Positions 29,911 through 37,718 of a stretch of 39,471 nt of DNA are shown one piece after another (position 1 is the first letter of the stretch; every line of letters begins with the position of its first letter). The DNA lies in the NCBI GenBank assembly GCA_903927755.1, contig CAIYOD010000058.1, positions 1-39,471 of the forward strand, read 5' to 3'. The notes below the pieces were generated by a model. That model was not told the DNA's origin. It did not search any database and saw only the letters and a list, made by a program, of their open reading frames with translations. The stretch is from an uncultured Thermoleophilia bacterium (GTDB lineage: Bacteria; Actinomycetota; Thermoleophilia; UBA2241). Made by a program: the position numbers and the translations under genes.

Positions 29911-29970
29911 CTCGTTGTCGAGTCGCGGCAGCGCGCGTGGCGTGGGCCTCCAGACGGAATCCATCGACGA
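29911..29970 (+). repeat. 60-bp direct repeat, copy 1
   Basis: Matches 32536-32595 at 53 of 60 positions. It begins CTCGTTGTCGAGTCGCGG. The -35-like TTGTCG is kept, but the -10 position reads TGGCGT. Confidence 0.7.
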
Positions 29971-30029
29971 TCCGCCGCTCCGCCCGAGCGGCAGGCCGCC
30001 TGGTGACGTTGGGGACGCCGCGGCGCGAG

Positions 30030-30065
30030 GAAGGGGCTCCCGGGCGCATGCCCGGGAGCCCCTTC
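30030..30065 (-). terminator. Terminator of the protease gene
   Basis: Perfect 16-bp stem GAAGGGGCTCCCGGGC/GCCCGGGAGCCCCTTC with a 4-nt loop, 48 nt past the protease stop on the minus strand. Confidence 0.65.
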
Positions 30066-30112
30066 GGTCTTCTTACGCCGGCGTTCTCGCCCGCGGTCTT
30101 CTCAGCGTCCGG

Positions 30113-32332
30113 TCACTTGGCCGGACTCACCACGATCTGCATGAAGCCGCCGATCGCGCTGATGCTGGAGATGCTGATCTTGGTGTTGGTGGTGGGCGTG
30201 TCGACGCTGCCCTGCGGGTTGGCCGCGGAGTACCAGTTCTTCGTGTCGTTGAACACGGACACCGCCGGGAGGCGCTTGACCGGCGAGGCGACACCGTTCA
30301 CGTGGATGTTCGGGATGCCGTCGGTCTTGGCGAGCGTGAACGTCGAGTCGTAGGTCTGGATGCGGTTGCGCCACAGCTTGCCGTTCACGTCGTAGAGCGG
30401 CGCGTAGTGAGCGTCCACCGGCAGCAGGAGACCCTGACCCGGGTGAGCGCCGGTCTCGTTGTCGGCTTGCGAGGTGTCCCAGTAGTTGATCAGCAGGCCG
30501 TCCTGGTAGGAGAAGTGGTCGACCTTGTTGGGCATGGTGGTGGCATAGCCGAAGAAGTACGGGCCGACCTTGAGGCCGATGTCGTACCCCTTGTAGGTGC
30601 GGTACTCGGCCACGTAGTAGTGGCTCGCCAGCGACGACTCGACGCCGGTGGTGACGCGGAAGCCGCCGGTCGCCGGGGCGTAGGTCCAGCCGGCGTCCGT
30701 CTCGGCGCCGTCGAGGGCCAGGCCCGGCACGGCGATGTCGTCGAGCCGCAGGCCCGTTTCGCTGTAGGCGGCGTCGGTCCAGTAGCGGAAGCCGACGAGC
30801 ACGTTGCCGGAGAAGCCGCTCAGGTCGGCCGATAGGTCGACCCAGTCGCCTCCGGTGGACCCGGTGATGCCGTGGCCGAAGTTCTGGCCGTTCGGGTCGG
30901 TGTCGGTGGAGAGATTGGTCGGCGCCGGCGTCCAGGTGGCGCCGTTGTCGGTGGAGACGACCACGTAGGCGTAGTCCCAGTCGAGCTCGATGTCGAACAG
31001 CGCCTTGGCCGTGAGCGTGGAGCCGGCGGGCAGGGTGACGGCCTTGTACATCAGGTTGCTCTTCTCGTCACCAGTGCCGCTGTAGTAGAACCTGGTGCCC
31101 GCGTACGGGGTGCCGATCTCCGCGGTCACGGTCTTCTTGGGCAGGATCACGAACACGCCCTGCGCCTGCTTGGTGTTGAACTCCATCGGCCCGAGCTTGT
31201 GCGACGAGGTCTTGCCGGCCGTTGCGACCTCGTACTTGAGCCAGCCCAGCTGGAACTTCTCCCACGCGCCCATGTGCACGGGCTTGTTGCCGATGGTGTC
31301 TTTGCCCTCGTCCATCCACGCGCCACCGGACATGAGCGTCCAGAACTCCGTGCCGTTCTCGCCGTCGTAGGCATAGAGGTCCGGCAGGCCCAGGTCGTGG
31401 CCGTACTCGTGCGCGAACACGCCCAGCCCGCCGTTCTCGGGCTGGATGGTGTACTTGCCGACCCAGAACGAGCTGTTGCCGACCTGCAGGCCGCCGTACT
31501 TGTTGAAGTCGGGGCCGACCGTGCCGTAGCCGCCAGAGTTGGCGTACCAGCTGTGGCTCCAGATGGTCCAGGCCGGCGCGCCGGCCTCCTCGCCCTCGCC
31601 GGCGTGCACCGACTGGAACGTGTCGATGTAGCCGTCGGGCTCGTTGAAGTCGCCGTCGCCGTCGTAGTCGTAGCGGTCGGCCTTGTCGAACCCCGCGAGA
31701 TACGCGTCGATCTGGGCCGGGGTCTTGCCGGCCGCGACCTGCTCGTCGTACCACGCGTTCAGCGAGTCGGCGAGGAAGCTCCACACGTTGGCGTCCGGGC
31801 TGTCGTCGTAGGAGGCGGCGGCGCCGGGCACCTGCACCCAGCCGTCCGTGCCGCCGACGACCGTGTAGCGGCCGGACGACTGCTCGAGGTAGTAGTTCGC
31901 CATCGAGTTCTCGCCGGGCTTCTGCGAGTACAGCAGGTTGTCGAAGAAGTCACGGCTGAAGTCCGGGACCCAGTAGGTCGAGTTGTCGACCGAGCGGTCG
32001 GGGGCCGGGATGGTGTTGTGCTGCAGGTCGGAGAACTCGCCGAGCAGTGTCCACACCGCGCCTTCGCCCTCGCGCGCGAGTTGCACGTACTGGCCGCGCG
32101 CGACCTCGGCCACCTTGCCGTAGGCCTTGCCGCGCAGCTTCTTCTGCAGGCCTTTCTCGAGCAGGGCCTGCTTCTTGAGATCGAGGTCGATGAGACGGTT
32201 GTCCTTCTTGGCGCCCTTGGCGCCGTCGCTCGCGGCGCCGGAGCGCGAGGCGAGCGCCGCGCTCGCGATGGGTACGGCGACGAGCGCCGCCAGCACCGTG
32301 AGAAGCGCATAGCGCAGCAGTTTGGATGACAC
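30113..32332 (-). CDS. Secreted M6-family (immune inhibitor A-like) metalloprotease
   Basis: 739 residues from GTG 32332 with AGGGGG upstream. Residues 1-29 are a Sec signal peptide (LLRYALLTVLAALVAVPIASA). A propeptide leads to the catalytic domain with the zinc motif HEYGHDLGLPD (308-318) and upstream acidic Ca-binding-like DYDGDGDFNEPDG (222-234). A LMSGGAW turn fits the Met-turn. Residues about 430-610 resemble a carbohydrate/MAM-like jelly roll with LRLDDIAV. It would degrade extracellular protein. The gene with its regulatory region is bracketed by the 60-bp direct repeats at 29911 and 32536. Confidence 0.92.
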   Translation of the reverse strand: MSSKLLRYALLTVLAALVAVPIASAALASRSGAASDGAKGAKKDNRLIDLDLKKQALLEKGLQKKLRGKAYGKVAEVARGQYVQLAREGEGAVWTLLGEFSDLQHNTIPAPDRSVDNSTYWVPDFSRDFFDNLLYSQKPGENSMANYYLEQSSGRYTVVGGTDGWVQVPGAAASYDDSPDANVWSFLADSLNAWYDEQVAAGKTPAQIDAYLAGFDKADRYDYDGDGDFNEPDGYIDTFQSVHAGEGEEAGAPAWTIWSHSWYANSGGYGTVGPDFNKYGGLQVGNSSFWVGKYTIQPENGGLGVFAHEYGHDLGLPDLYAYDGENGTEFWTLMSGGAWMDEGKDTIGNKPVHMGAWEKFQLGWLKYEVATAGKTSSHKLGPMEFNTKQAQGVFVILPKKTVTAEIGTPYAGTRFYYSGTGDEKSNLMYKAVTLPAGSTLTAKALFDIELDWDYAYVVVSTDNGATWTPAPTNLSTDTDPNGQNFGHGITGSTGGDWVDLSADLSGFSGNVLVGFRYWTDAAYSETGLRLDDIAVPGLALDGAETDAGWTYAPATGGFRVTTGVESSLASHYYVAEYRTYKGYDIGLKVGPYFFGYATTMPNKVDHFSYQDGLLINYWDTSQADNETGAHPGQGLLLPVDAHYAPLYDVNGKLWRNRIQTYDSTFTLAKTDGIPNIHVNGVASPVKRLPAVSVFNDTKNWYSAANPQGSVDTPTTNTKISISSISAIGGFMQIVVSPAK

Positions 32333-32390
32333 GAGTACCCCCTTCGTTGTGACCCTCTTAGCAGTCGCCAGACTGTGATACCAAGGGTCA

Positions 32391-32420
32391 GGAATACACT
32401 CCCCGGGGGTATCCGCGCAA
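32391..32420 (-). promoter_or_regulatory. Protease promoter
   Basis: Minus-strand TTGCGC (32420-32415), 18 bp, TATTCC (32396-32391). The spacer is an imperfect palindrome (GGATAC..GTATTCC around CCCCCGGGG), perhaps an operator. Predicted leader about 50 nt. Confidence 0.5.
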
Positions 32421-32535
32421 CTCGCGCCGGGGACTTTGCCTGCCCGGCGTCGCCTTCTAGTAGCCAGGGCTGGCAACGGGGCCGGCGATCGTCCCGGCGG
32501 TATGGCCGATCGTCAGAGGACTGAACCCACCGGCC

Positions 32536-32595
32536 CTCGTTGTCGAGTCGCGGTAGCGCGCGTAGCATGGGCCTCCAGCCGGAATCCACGGACAA
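32536..32595 (+). repeat. 60-bp direct repeat, copy 2, with promoter
   Basis: 53/60 identical to 29911-29970. It contains TTGTCG (32540-32545), 17 bp, TAGCAT (32563-32568), a plausible promoter for the gene at 32633. Confidence 0.65.
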
Positions 32596-32632
32596 GGTCA
32601 CTCGCACGCTCGTAGAAAGGTCGGCCGACGCC

Positions 32633-32884
32633 ATGCCAGATCAACCAGAGGTGACGCCCGTCCCGGACGGCAAGGGATGCCGGACCTGCCACTTCGCCCA
32701 CGAGGTCCACGTCGGAGCGGGACTCGGCCTGGCCCAGTGTCGCCGCTACCCGCCGCAGGGCAGGACCGTCGAAGGGGTGTTCGTCGGCGGCTGGCCGTGG
32801 ATACCCACGTCGCCGGATGCGGGCGAGCAGTGGTGCGGCGAGTGGAAGAAGCGCGGCCCCGCCAAGCGCGCCCCGAAGGCGTAG
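32633..32884 (+). CDS. Small Cys-rich zinc- or iron-sulfur-binding protein, 83 aa
   Basis: ATG 32633; the ribosome site is weak (GAAAGG 14 nt upstream). Cys motifs CRTCHFA, QCRRYPPQG and a C-terminal WIPTSPDAGEQWCGEW follow the widespread C-x2-C...C-RRYPP...WCGE pattern of small metal-binding proteins of unknown role. Expressed from the promoter in the 60-bp repeat. Convergent with the SDR gene 13 bp on. Confidence 0.75.
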   Translation: MPDQPEVTPVPDGKGCRTCHFAHEVHVGAGLGLAQCRRYPPQGRTVEGVFVGGWPWIPTSPDAGEQWCGEWKKRGPAKRAPKA

Positions 32885-32897
32885 CCGGGACCGGCCG

Positions 32898-33620
32898 TCA
32901 GGCGCCTGGACCGCCGGGTCCGCTGACCACGCTGCCGGCGGTCTCGCCGCCGTCCATGACGATCACCGAGCCGGTGAAGTACGCCGCTTCGTCGCAGGCG
33001 AGGTAGGCGAAGAGGCCGGCGAGCTCCTCGGGCGTCGCGTGACGCCCGAGCGGGATGCGCCGGTTCACCTGCTCCAGCATCTCCGGCGTGTACTCCGCCT
33101 CCTGCATGGGCGTGAGCACGTAGCCGGGGCACACGGCGTTCACGCGGATCGTGGGCGCCCACTCGAGCGCCAGCGACTTGGTCAGCGCCACGAGGCCGGC
33201 CTTGGTGGCGTTGTAGTCGGCGTAGTAACGGTAGCCGACGAGCGCGTTGGTCGAGGCGGTGAAGAGGATGACGCCGCCGCCGTCCGCCAGCATCCGTGAG
33301 GCGGCGGCCTGCGCCGTCCAGAACGCGCCGCTGAGGTTGGTGGCGACGACCTGGTCCCACTGCTCCTCGCCGATGTCCACGGCGGCGCTCCGCAGGCTCA
33401 CGCCGGCGTTGTCGACGAGGACGTCGAGGGAGTCGATCCGCGCGAAGGCGCGCTCGACCTGGGCCCGGTCGCCGACGTCGCACGTGATCACGTCCGGGCC
33501 GGGGCTGCGCGCCAGGATGACTACCTCGCAGCCCTCGTCGCGAAAGCGCTGCGCCGTCGCGGCGCCGATGCCGCTGGTGCCGCCGGTGACGACCACCTTC
33601 CTGCCGGCAAGACCCTTCAT
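32898..33620 (-). CDS. Short-chain dehydrogenase/reductase
   Basis: 240 residues from ATG 33620 with GAAGGAGGG upstream. Classical SDR: cofactor loop TGGTSGIG, DNAG motif (LVDNAGVS), catalytic Ser in LFTASTN, Tyr and Lys in YYADYNATKAG, and VCPGYVLTPM. The adenine-binding region lacks a clear Asp after strand 2 (VVILARSPG has Arg), favouring NADP(H). Substrate unknown. Divergent from the phosphoesterase gene with only 44 bp between starts. Confidence 0.9.
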   Translation of the reverse strand: MKGLAGRKVVVTGGTSGIGAATAQRFRDEGCEVVILARSPGPDVITCDVGDRAQVERAFARIDSLDVLVDNAGVSLRSAAVDIGEEQWDQVVATNLSGAFWTAQAAASRMLADGGGVILFTASTNALVGYRYYADYNATKAGLVALTKSLALEWAPTIRVNAVCPGYVLTPMQEAEYTPEMLEQVNRRIPLGRHATPEELAGLFAYLACDEAAYFTGSVIVMDGGETAGSVVSGPGGPGA

Positions 33621-33652
33621 CGCGCCCTCCTTCAGCCGTCCGTGACTGCCTG

Positions 33653-33658
33653 TATCCT
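33653..33658 (+). promoter_or_regulatory. -10 box giving a leaderless phosphoesterase mRNA
   Basis: TATCCT ends 6 nt before the ATG at 33665, so the transcript should begin at or next to the start codon. No ribosome site precedes the ATG. Confidence 0.45.
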
Positions 33659-33664
33659 ATCCAC

Positions 33665-34153
33665 ATGGAAGAGTCTCCGAGGCCGGCCCCCTTCATCGGC
33701 GTGGTCAGCGACACGCACAGCTACTACGACGAAGCGCTGGACGTCCTGCTCGCCGGCGCCGTGCGCATCATCCACGCCGGCGACGTCGGCACCATCGACG
33801 TGCTCGCCCGCCTCCGCGTGCTCGCGCCGGTGACGCCGGTGATGGGCAACACCGACCTCCCCTTCTGGGGAGACGAGCTCCCCTGGGAGGCGGAGGTCGA
33901 GGTCCTGGGCCTGCGCATCCTGGTCGGTCACATCGGCCATAGCCTCATGGGGCGCCACGACCCGGTCGCCGAGGGCTTCGACCTGGTGATCAGCGGCCAC
34001 AGCCACAAGGCGGCGGTGGAGTGGCGCGCGACTACGCTGTTCCTGAACCCGGGCGCGGCCGGCAAGGCTCGCTTCGGGGGGCCGCGCACGCTCGCGCGGG
34101 TCCGCGTCGGGCCGGACGGCCGCCCCGTGCCGGAGATCGTCTCGCTGGACTGA
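33665..34153 (+). CDS. YfcE/MJ0936-type metallophosphoesterase
   Basis: 162 residues. Metal-site motifs in order: SDTH (15-18), HAGDVG, GNTD (usual GNxD), GHIGHS and SGHSH (with NPGA later), as in small cytosolic phosphodiesterases using Mn or Ni. It would hydrolyse phosphodiester or phosphomonoester substrates; the natural one is unknown. It is probably translated from a leaderless message. Convergent with the photolyase, 30 bp between stops. Confidence 0.9.
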   Translation: MEESPRPAPFIGVVSDTHSYYDEALDVLLAGAVRIIHAGDVGTIDVLARLRVLAPVTPVMGNTDLPFWGDELPWEAEVEVLGLRILVGHIGHSLMGRHDPVAEGFDLVISGHSHKAAVEWRATTLFLNPGAAGKARFGGPRTLARVRVGPDGRPVPEIVSLD

Positions 34154-34183
34154 CCGGCACGGCGCAGTGCCGGGGCGCCGCGC

Positions 34184-35716
34184 TCAGCGGGTGCGGACGG
34201 CCTCGTAGGCGGCGAGCGCCCGCAGGCGCGCCTCGCCGTGCTCCACGATCGGCTCCGGATAGGTCTCGCCCAGCGTGACTCCGGCGTCGGCGAGCGCTTC
34301 CGCCGGCGCCAGCCACGGCGCGTGCAGGTGCCGGGTGTCCAGACCGGCCAGCTCCGGCACCCAGCGGCGCACGTAGGCGCCGTCCGGATCGAAGCGCCGC
34401 CCTTGGGTCACCGGGTTGAAGACGCGGAAGTACGGGGCTGCGTCCGCTCCGCAGCCGGCGACCCACTGCCACCCGAGCGTGTTGTTCGCGAGATCCGCGT
34501 CGACGAGCGTGTCCCAGAACCAGGCGGCGCCCTCCTGCCACGGCAGCAGCAGGTCCTTGACGAGGAACGACCCCGCGAGCAGCCGGGCGCGGTTGTGCAT
34601 CCAGCCGGAGGTCCAGAGCTGCCGCATCGCGGCGTCCACCACCGGGAAGCCGGTGCGGCCGCGCCGCCAGGCCTCGAGCGCGGCCGGGTCGTCGCGCCAC
34701 GGGAAGGCCGCGAAGCGCTCGTGCAGCGGCTCCGCGGGCGTGTGGGGGAACGCGGCGAGCAGATGGTGCGCGAACTCCCGCCAGCCGAGCTGACGGAGAA
34801 CGGCGCCGGACGAGCGCCGCAGGCCCGGCGCCTGCTCTTCGTCCCAGTTCGGCGGTCTGATCGCCGCCTCCAGGTCGAGGCCCGCCTCCGAGAGCGTCCC
34901 CTCGACCGCGTGCCACACCTGGCGCGCCGTCAGCTCGCCCCAGTGCAGGTGGGGCGAGAGCTGCGAGCTGCCGTCGAGGTCGGGCCGGTCGCGGTCGGTC
35001 GCGTAGTGCGCCAGCGGGCCCGACAGGAAGCTCTCCAGAAGCACGTGCGCGCCGCGCTCGCCCGGCCGCCAGACCTCGCCGAAGCCGGCGGACCAGGGCG
35101 GTGCGGCCTCCGCCTCGAAGGCGGCGAGCCCGAGGCCGGGCGGAGGGTCCGGCGCCGGTGGCAGGGCGGCAGGCGCCGGCAACGGCTCGTCGGGAGCGCC
35201 GGCCGCCAGGCGGGCGCGCCAGAACGGCGTGAAGACACTGTACGGCCGGCCGTCCCGGGTGCGCGTCGCGAGCGGGGCGGCGAGGAGGTTCGCCTGCGGG
35301 ATGACGACCGCCTCGATGTCGGCCGCGGCCAGGGCGGACCGCAGGGCGCCGTCGTCGACGGTCTCGTCCGGGTCGAGTCCGGCAGACCAGACCACGGCCG
35401 GCGCCGCGGCCTGCCGCGCGAGCGCGGCGACGACCTCCGCCGGGTCGCCGCGCTCGACCAGCAGCCTTGAGCCCAGACGGCGCAGATCGTCGTCCAGACT
35501 CGCGAGCGAGCGCCACAGCCACCAGCGCGCCGCGCCGCCGGGAGCCCAGGCGCGGCGCGAGCGCGGCTCCCACACGTGGACAGGGAGCAGCGTGGCGCCG
35601 CGCTCGCGCGCCTGTCGCACCGCGGCGAGCATCGCCGGGTTGTCGCCGAGCCGCAGGTCGCGGCGCAGCCACAGGACGATCGGGGTCGTGGTCACTTCGT
35701 CTGCCACGGTCGTCAC
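34184..35716 (-). CDS. phr: Deoxyribodipyrimidine photolyase
   Basis: 510 residues from GTG 35716 (AGGAG very close upstream; GTG 35707 is the alternative). Residues 10-135 are the antenna-binding Rossmann domain (PIVLWLRRDLRLGDNPAML). The FAD domain (about 215-500) has SSQLSPHLHWGELTARQVW, WREFAHHLL, TGFPVVDAAMRQLWTSGWMHNRARL and the DADLANNTLGWQWVAGCGADAAPYFRVFNP signature. The Asn in ANNTLGWQW and Trp residues of the electron path are kept, pointing to a class I CPD photolyase using blue light. It is a light-repair gene, implying the organism meets light. Confidence 0.93.
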   Translation of the reverse strand: MTTVADEVTTTPIVLWLRRDLRLGDNPAMLAAVRQARERGATLLPVHVWEPRSRRAWAPGGAARWWLWRSLASLDDDLRRLGSRLLVERGDPAEVVAALARQAAAPAVVWSAGLDPDETVDDGALRSALAAADIEAVVIPQANLLAAPLATRTRDGRPYSVFTPFWRARLAAGAPDEPLPAPAALPPAPDPPPGLGLAAFEAEAAPPWSAGFGEVWRPGERGAHVLLESFLSGPLAHYATDRDRPDLDGSSQLSPHLHWGELTARQVWHAVEGTLSEAGLDLEAAIRPPNWDEEQAPGLRRSSGAVLRQLGWREFAHHLLAAFPHTPAEPLHERFAAFPWRDDPAALEAWRRGRTGFPVVDAAMRQLWTSGWMHNRARLLAGSFLVKDLLLPWQEGAAWFWDTLVDADLANNTLGWQWVAGCGADAAPYFRVFNPVTQGRRFDPDGAYVRRWVPELAGLDTRHLHAPWLAPAEALADAGVTLGETYPEPIVEHGEARLRALAAYEAVRTR

Positions 35717-35839
35717 GGCTCCTCGGATCGGCGGTGGGCCGGCGCGCCGCTCCCACGCGCGGGCGCGTCCGTGATGGAATATGACCGGGCGCCGCGGTCG
35801 GCAATCGCGGGGCGCCGGAGACGAGGAGCGGAGGACGAG

Positions 35840-36772
35840 ATGGATGGGCCCCTGACGCCCGAGCACGCGCAGGCGCTCGAGCGGCTGCGCGCAGGCTGGG
35901 GACGGCTGGATGGCCGATCCGTGCTCGTCACCGGCGCGACGCGCGGCATCGGCCTCGAGACGGCCGTCCGGCTTGCCGGGCTGGGGGCGGACGTGCTGGT
36001 GCACGGCCGCGGAGCGGCCGCCCTCGCGGCGGTGCGCGCCGCATCCGCATCAGGCGCGCGCCCAACGCTCTTCATCGCCGACCTCGGCTCACTCGCCGGC
36101 GTCCGCCGGCTGGCGGCCGAGGTGGCGCGGGACCGCCCGCGTCTCGACGTTCTCGTGGCCAACGCGGGCGTGTTCGCCCCCGAGCGGCGCGAGACGGCGG
36201 ACGGGCTCGAGCTGACGTTCGCCGTCAACGTCGTCGCGCCCATCCTCCTGGCCGCGGCGCTCCTGCCGGCGCTTCGCGCCGCGGCTCCGTCGCGCGTCGT
36301 CATCCTGAGCTCGGCCTCGCACTGGACCGGCGAGATGCGCTGGGACGACCTGCAGCTCGCCGGACCGGACGCCTACGACGGGCTGCACGCCTACGACCAG
36401 TCCAAGCTGGCCGTCCTCATGCTGACGCTCGCCCTCGCCCGTCGGCTCGAGGGCAGCGGAGTGAGCGCCGTCTGCCTGGATCCGGGCGACGTGGCCACCG
36501 GGATGCTGGCGAGCGGGTGGCCCGAGCTCCCCGGCATCCCCATCGAGGACGGCGCCGTGACCAGCGTGTACCTGGCGTCGGCGCCGGCCGTCGGCGGCAT
36601 CTCCGGCGCGTACTTCGAGGACGGCGCCGCCGTCACGCCGCTGGCGGCGGCCCTCGACGTCGCCGCGCAAGAGCGCCTGTGGGTCGCGGTGGAGGCCGTT
36701 GCCGGCCCGCTCGGCGCCCCGGACCCGCTCGTCCCTGGCCCTCCCCCCGTCCCCGGCGCACCCGCCGTGTAG
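35840..36772 (+). CDS. SDR oxidoreductase of the retinol-dehydrogenase-like type
   Basis: 310 residues from ATG 35840 with GGAGGACG upstream. Motifs: TGATRGIG cofactor loop, ADLGS, VANAGVFAP, ILSSASHW (Ser), YDQSKLA (Tyr, Lys), and LDPGDVATGM. An extra 20-residue N-terminal helix and a Pro-rich tail (about 285-310) flank the core. Substrate unknown; the WW-type retinol dehydrogenase relatives act on hydrophobic alcohols or aldehydes. Divergent from photolyase. Confidence 0.88.
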   Translation: MDGPLTPEHAQALERLRAGWGRLDGRSVLVTGATRGIGLETAVRLAGLGADVLVHGRGAAALAAVRAASASGARPTLFIADLGSLAGVRRLAAEVARDRPRLDVLVANAGVFAPERRETADGLELTFAVNVVAPILLAAALLPALRAAAPSRVVILSSASHWTGEMRWDDLQLAGPDAYDGLHAYDQSKLAVLMLTLALARRLEGSGVSAVCLDPGDVATGMLASGWPELPGIPIEDGAVTSVYLASAPAVGGISGAYFEDGAAVTPLAAALDVAAQERLWVAVEAVAGPLGAPDPLVPGPPPVPGAPAV

Positions 36773-36843
36773 CCCCGGGTATAAGCGGTACGAAACAGTA
36801 GCGGGTACGACCGCGCGGCGACGGCCGCGCGCGGAGGACGACG

Positions 36844-37098
36844 ATGAGCACACCACCAGTGACGATCTACTCCCTGACGACCTGCGGCTGGAGTCGCAAG
36901 GCCAAGGAGTACTTCAAGCAGCGAGGCATCAAGGCGTTCGTCATCGAATACGACACTGCCGGCCCCGACCTGCAGCGCAAGATCAACGCGGAGATGCAGA
37001 AGGAGAAGGCCGACGGGTTCCCGTTCGTACGCATCGGCGGCCGGGTGATCAAGGGCTACGACCCGGCCACCTACGACAGGCTCCTTCGGGGCGCCTGA
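36844..37098 (+). CDS. Glutaredoxin-like protein with CGWS site, 84 aa
   Basis: Thioredoxin fold: VTIYSLTTCGWSRKAKEYFKQRG, EYDTAG, then GFPFVRIGGRVIKGYDPATYDRLL with the cis-Pro (FPF). The active site is CGWS, lacking the resolving second Cys, so it is monothiol. GGAGG-like site precedes the ATG. It is followed 38 bp later by a second CxxS paralogue. Roles of monothiol types include Fe-S cluster carriage or glutathionylation control. Confidence 0.88.
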   Translation: MSTPPVTIYSLTTCGWSRKAKEYFKQRGIKAFVIEYDTAGPDLQRKINAEMQKEKADGFPFVRIGGRVIKGYDPATYDRLLRGA

Positions 37099-37136
37099 GA
37101 GACGCCCGAGAAGACCACGACCAGAGGAGACACCAC

Positions 37137-37442
37137 GTGGCCGAGCAGACGACCAGAGTCGAGTTGTACACGCTGAGCACGTGTCCGTGGAGCAAGAACG
37201 CATTGGCGTGGCTCGACGACAAGCACGTGAAGTACGACTACGTCGACTACGACCTCGCCGACGAGGAGTTGCAGGCACATATCCAGGAGGAGATGCTGGC
37301 GCGCGGCGCCTCGGCGTTCCCTTTCGTGAAGTTCGGCGACACCGACTTCATCATCGGCTACAACCCGGACGCGTACGCGCGGCTGTTGGGGATGACCGGG
37401 GAGGCCGGAGCGGAGTCCGCCGGCGGCGGGGAAGCGGACTGA
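37137..37442 (+). CDS. Glutaredoxin-like protein with CPWS site, 101 aa
   Basis: GTG 37137 with GAGGAG upstream. RVELYTLSTCPWSKNALAWLDDKHVKYDYVDYD, then AFPFVKFGDTDFIIGYNPDAYARLL: the same fold and size as the preceding gene, with active site CPWS and a cis-Pro. An acidic Ala/Gly tail follows. The pair looks like an ancient tandem duplication. A single Cys suggests monothiol chemistry. Confidence 0.88.
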   Translation: MAEQTTRVELYTLSTCPWSKNALAWLDDKHVKYDYVDYDLADEELQAHIQEEMLARGASAFPFVKFGDTDFIIGYNPDAYARLLGMTGEAGAESAGGGEAD

Positions 37443-37447
37443 AAAGC

Positions 37448-37524
<77 letters not shown>

Positions 37525-37536
37525 ACGCGGTCACGG

Positions 37537-37565
37537 ATTCTACCGGAACGCGGCCGGTGGCGCTA
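37537..37565 (-). promoter_or_regulatory. Promoter of tRNA-Pro
   Basis: Minus-strand TAGCGC (37565-37560), 17 bp, TAGAAT (37542-37537), 12 bp before the tRNA. Confidence 0.6.
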
Positions 37566-37616
37566 CCGCTCGCCGGCCGCTTGTTCGCGGCTTCCCCAAA
37601 TGCACATCTTCTTTCA

Positions 37617-37646
37617 TTGACAGTCAACGCCGCACGTCAGTAGTGT
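37617..37646 (+). promoter_or_regulatory. Promoter of the phosphohydrolase gene
   Basis: Consensus -35 TTGACA (37617-37622), 18 bp, TAGTGT (37641-37646). The -35 is part of the inverted repeat TTGAC-A-GTCAA (37617-37627), a possible operator. Confidence 0.55.
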
Positions 37647-37718
37647 GCCAAGTGGTAGGGCCGCCCGGAGCCAGGGGCTCAGTGGGTGTGGCGGCGGTGT
37701 TCTGTACAAGGGGGAGTC

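Larger units (their letters stand above)
32333..32632. other. 300-bp divergent control region
   Basis: Contains the leftward protease promoter (32391-32420), a leader-type hairpin CGCCGGG/CCCGGCG (32425-32449), the second 60-bp repeat (32536-32595) and the rightward promoter inside it. No coding region. Confidence 0.5.

Noticed and set aside
30872-32329. 485-codon plus-strand open frame
   Set aside because: Antisense to the secreted protease with its intact HExxH.
32397-32470. Riboswitch in the protease leader
   Set aside because: The GC hairpin at 32425-32449 lies upstream of the predicted promoter start, and I could not match any known riboswitch consensus.
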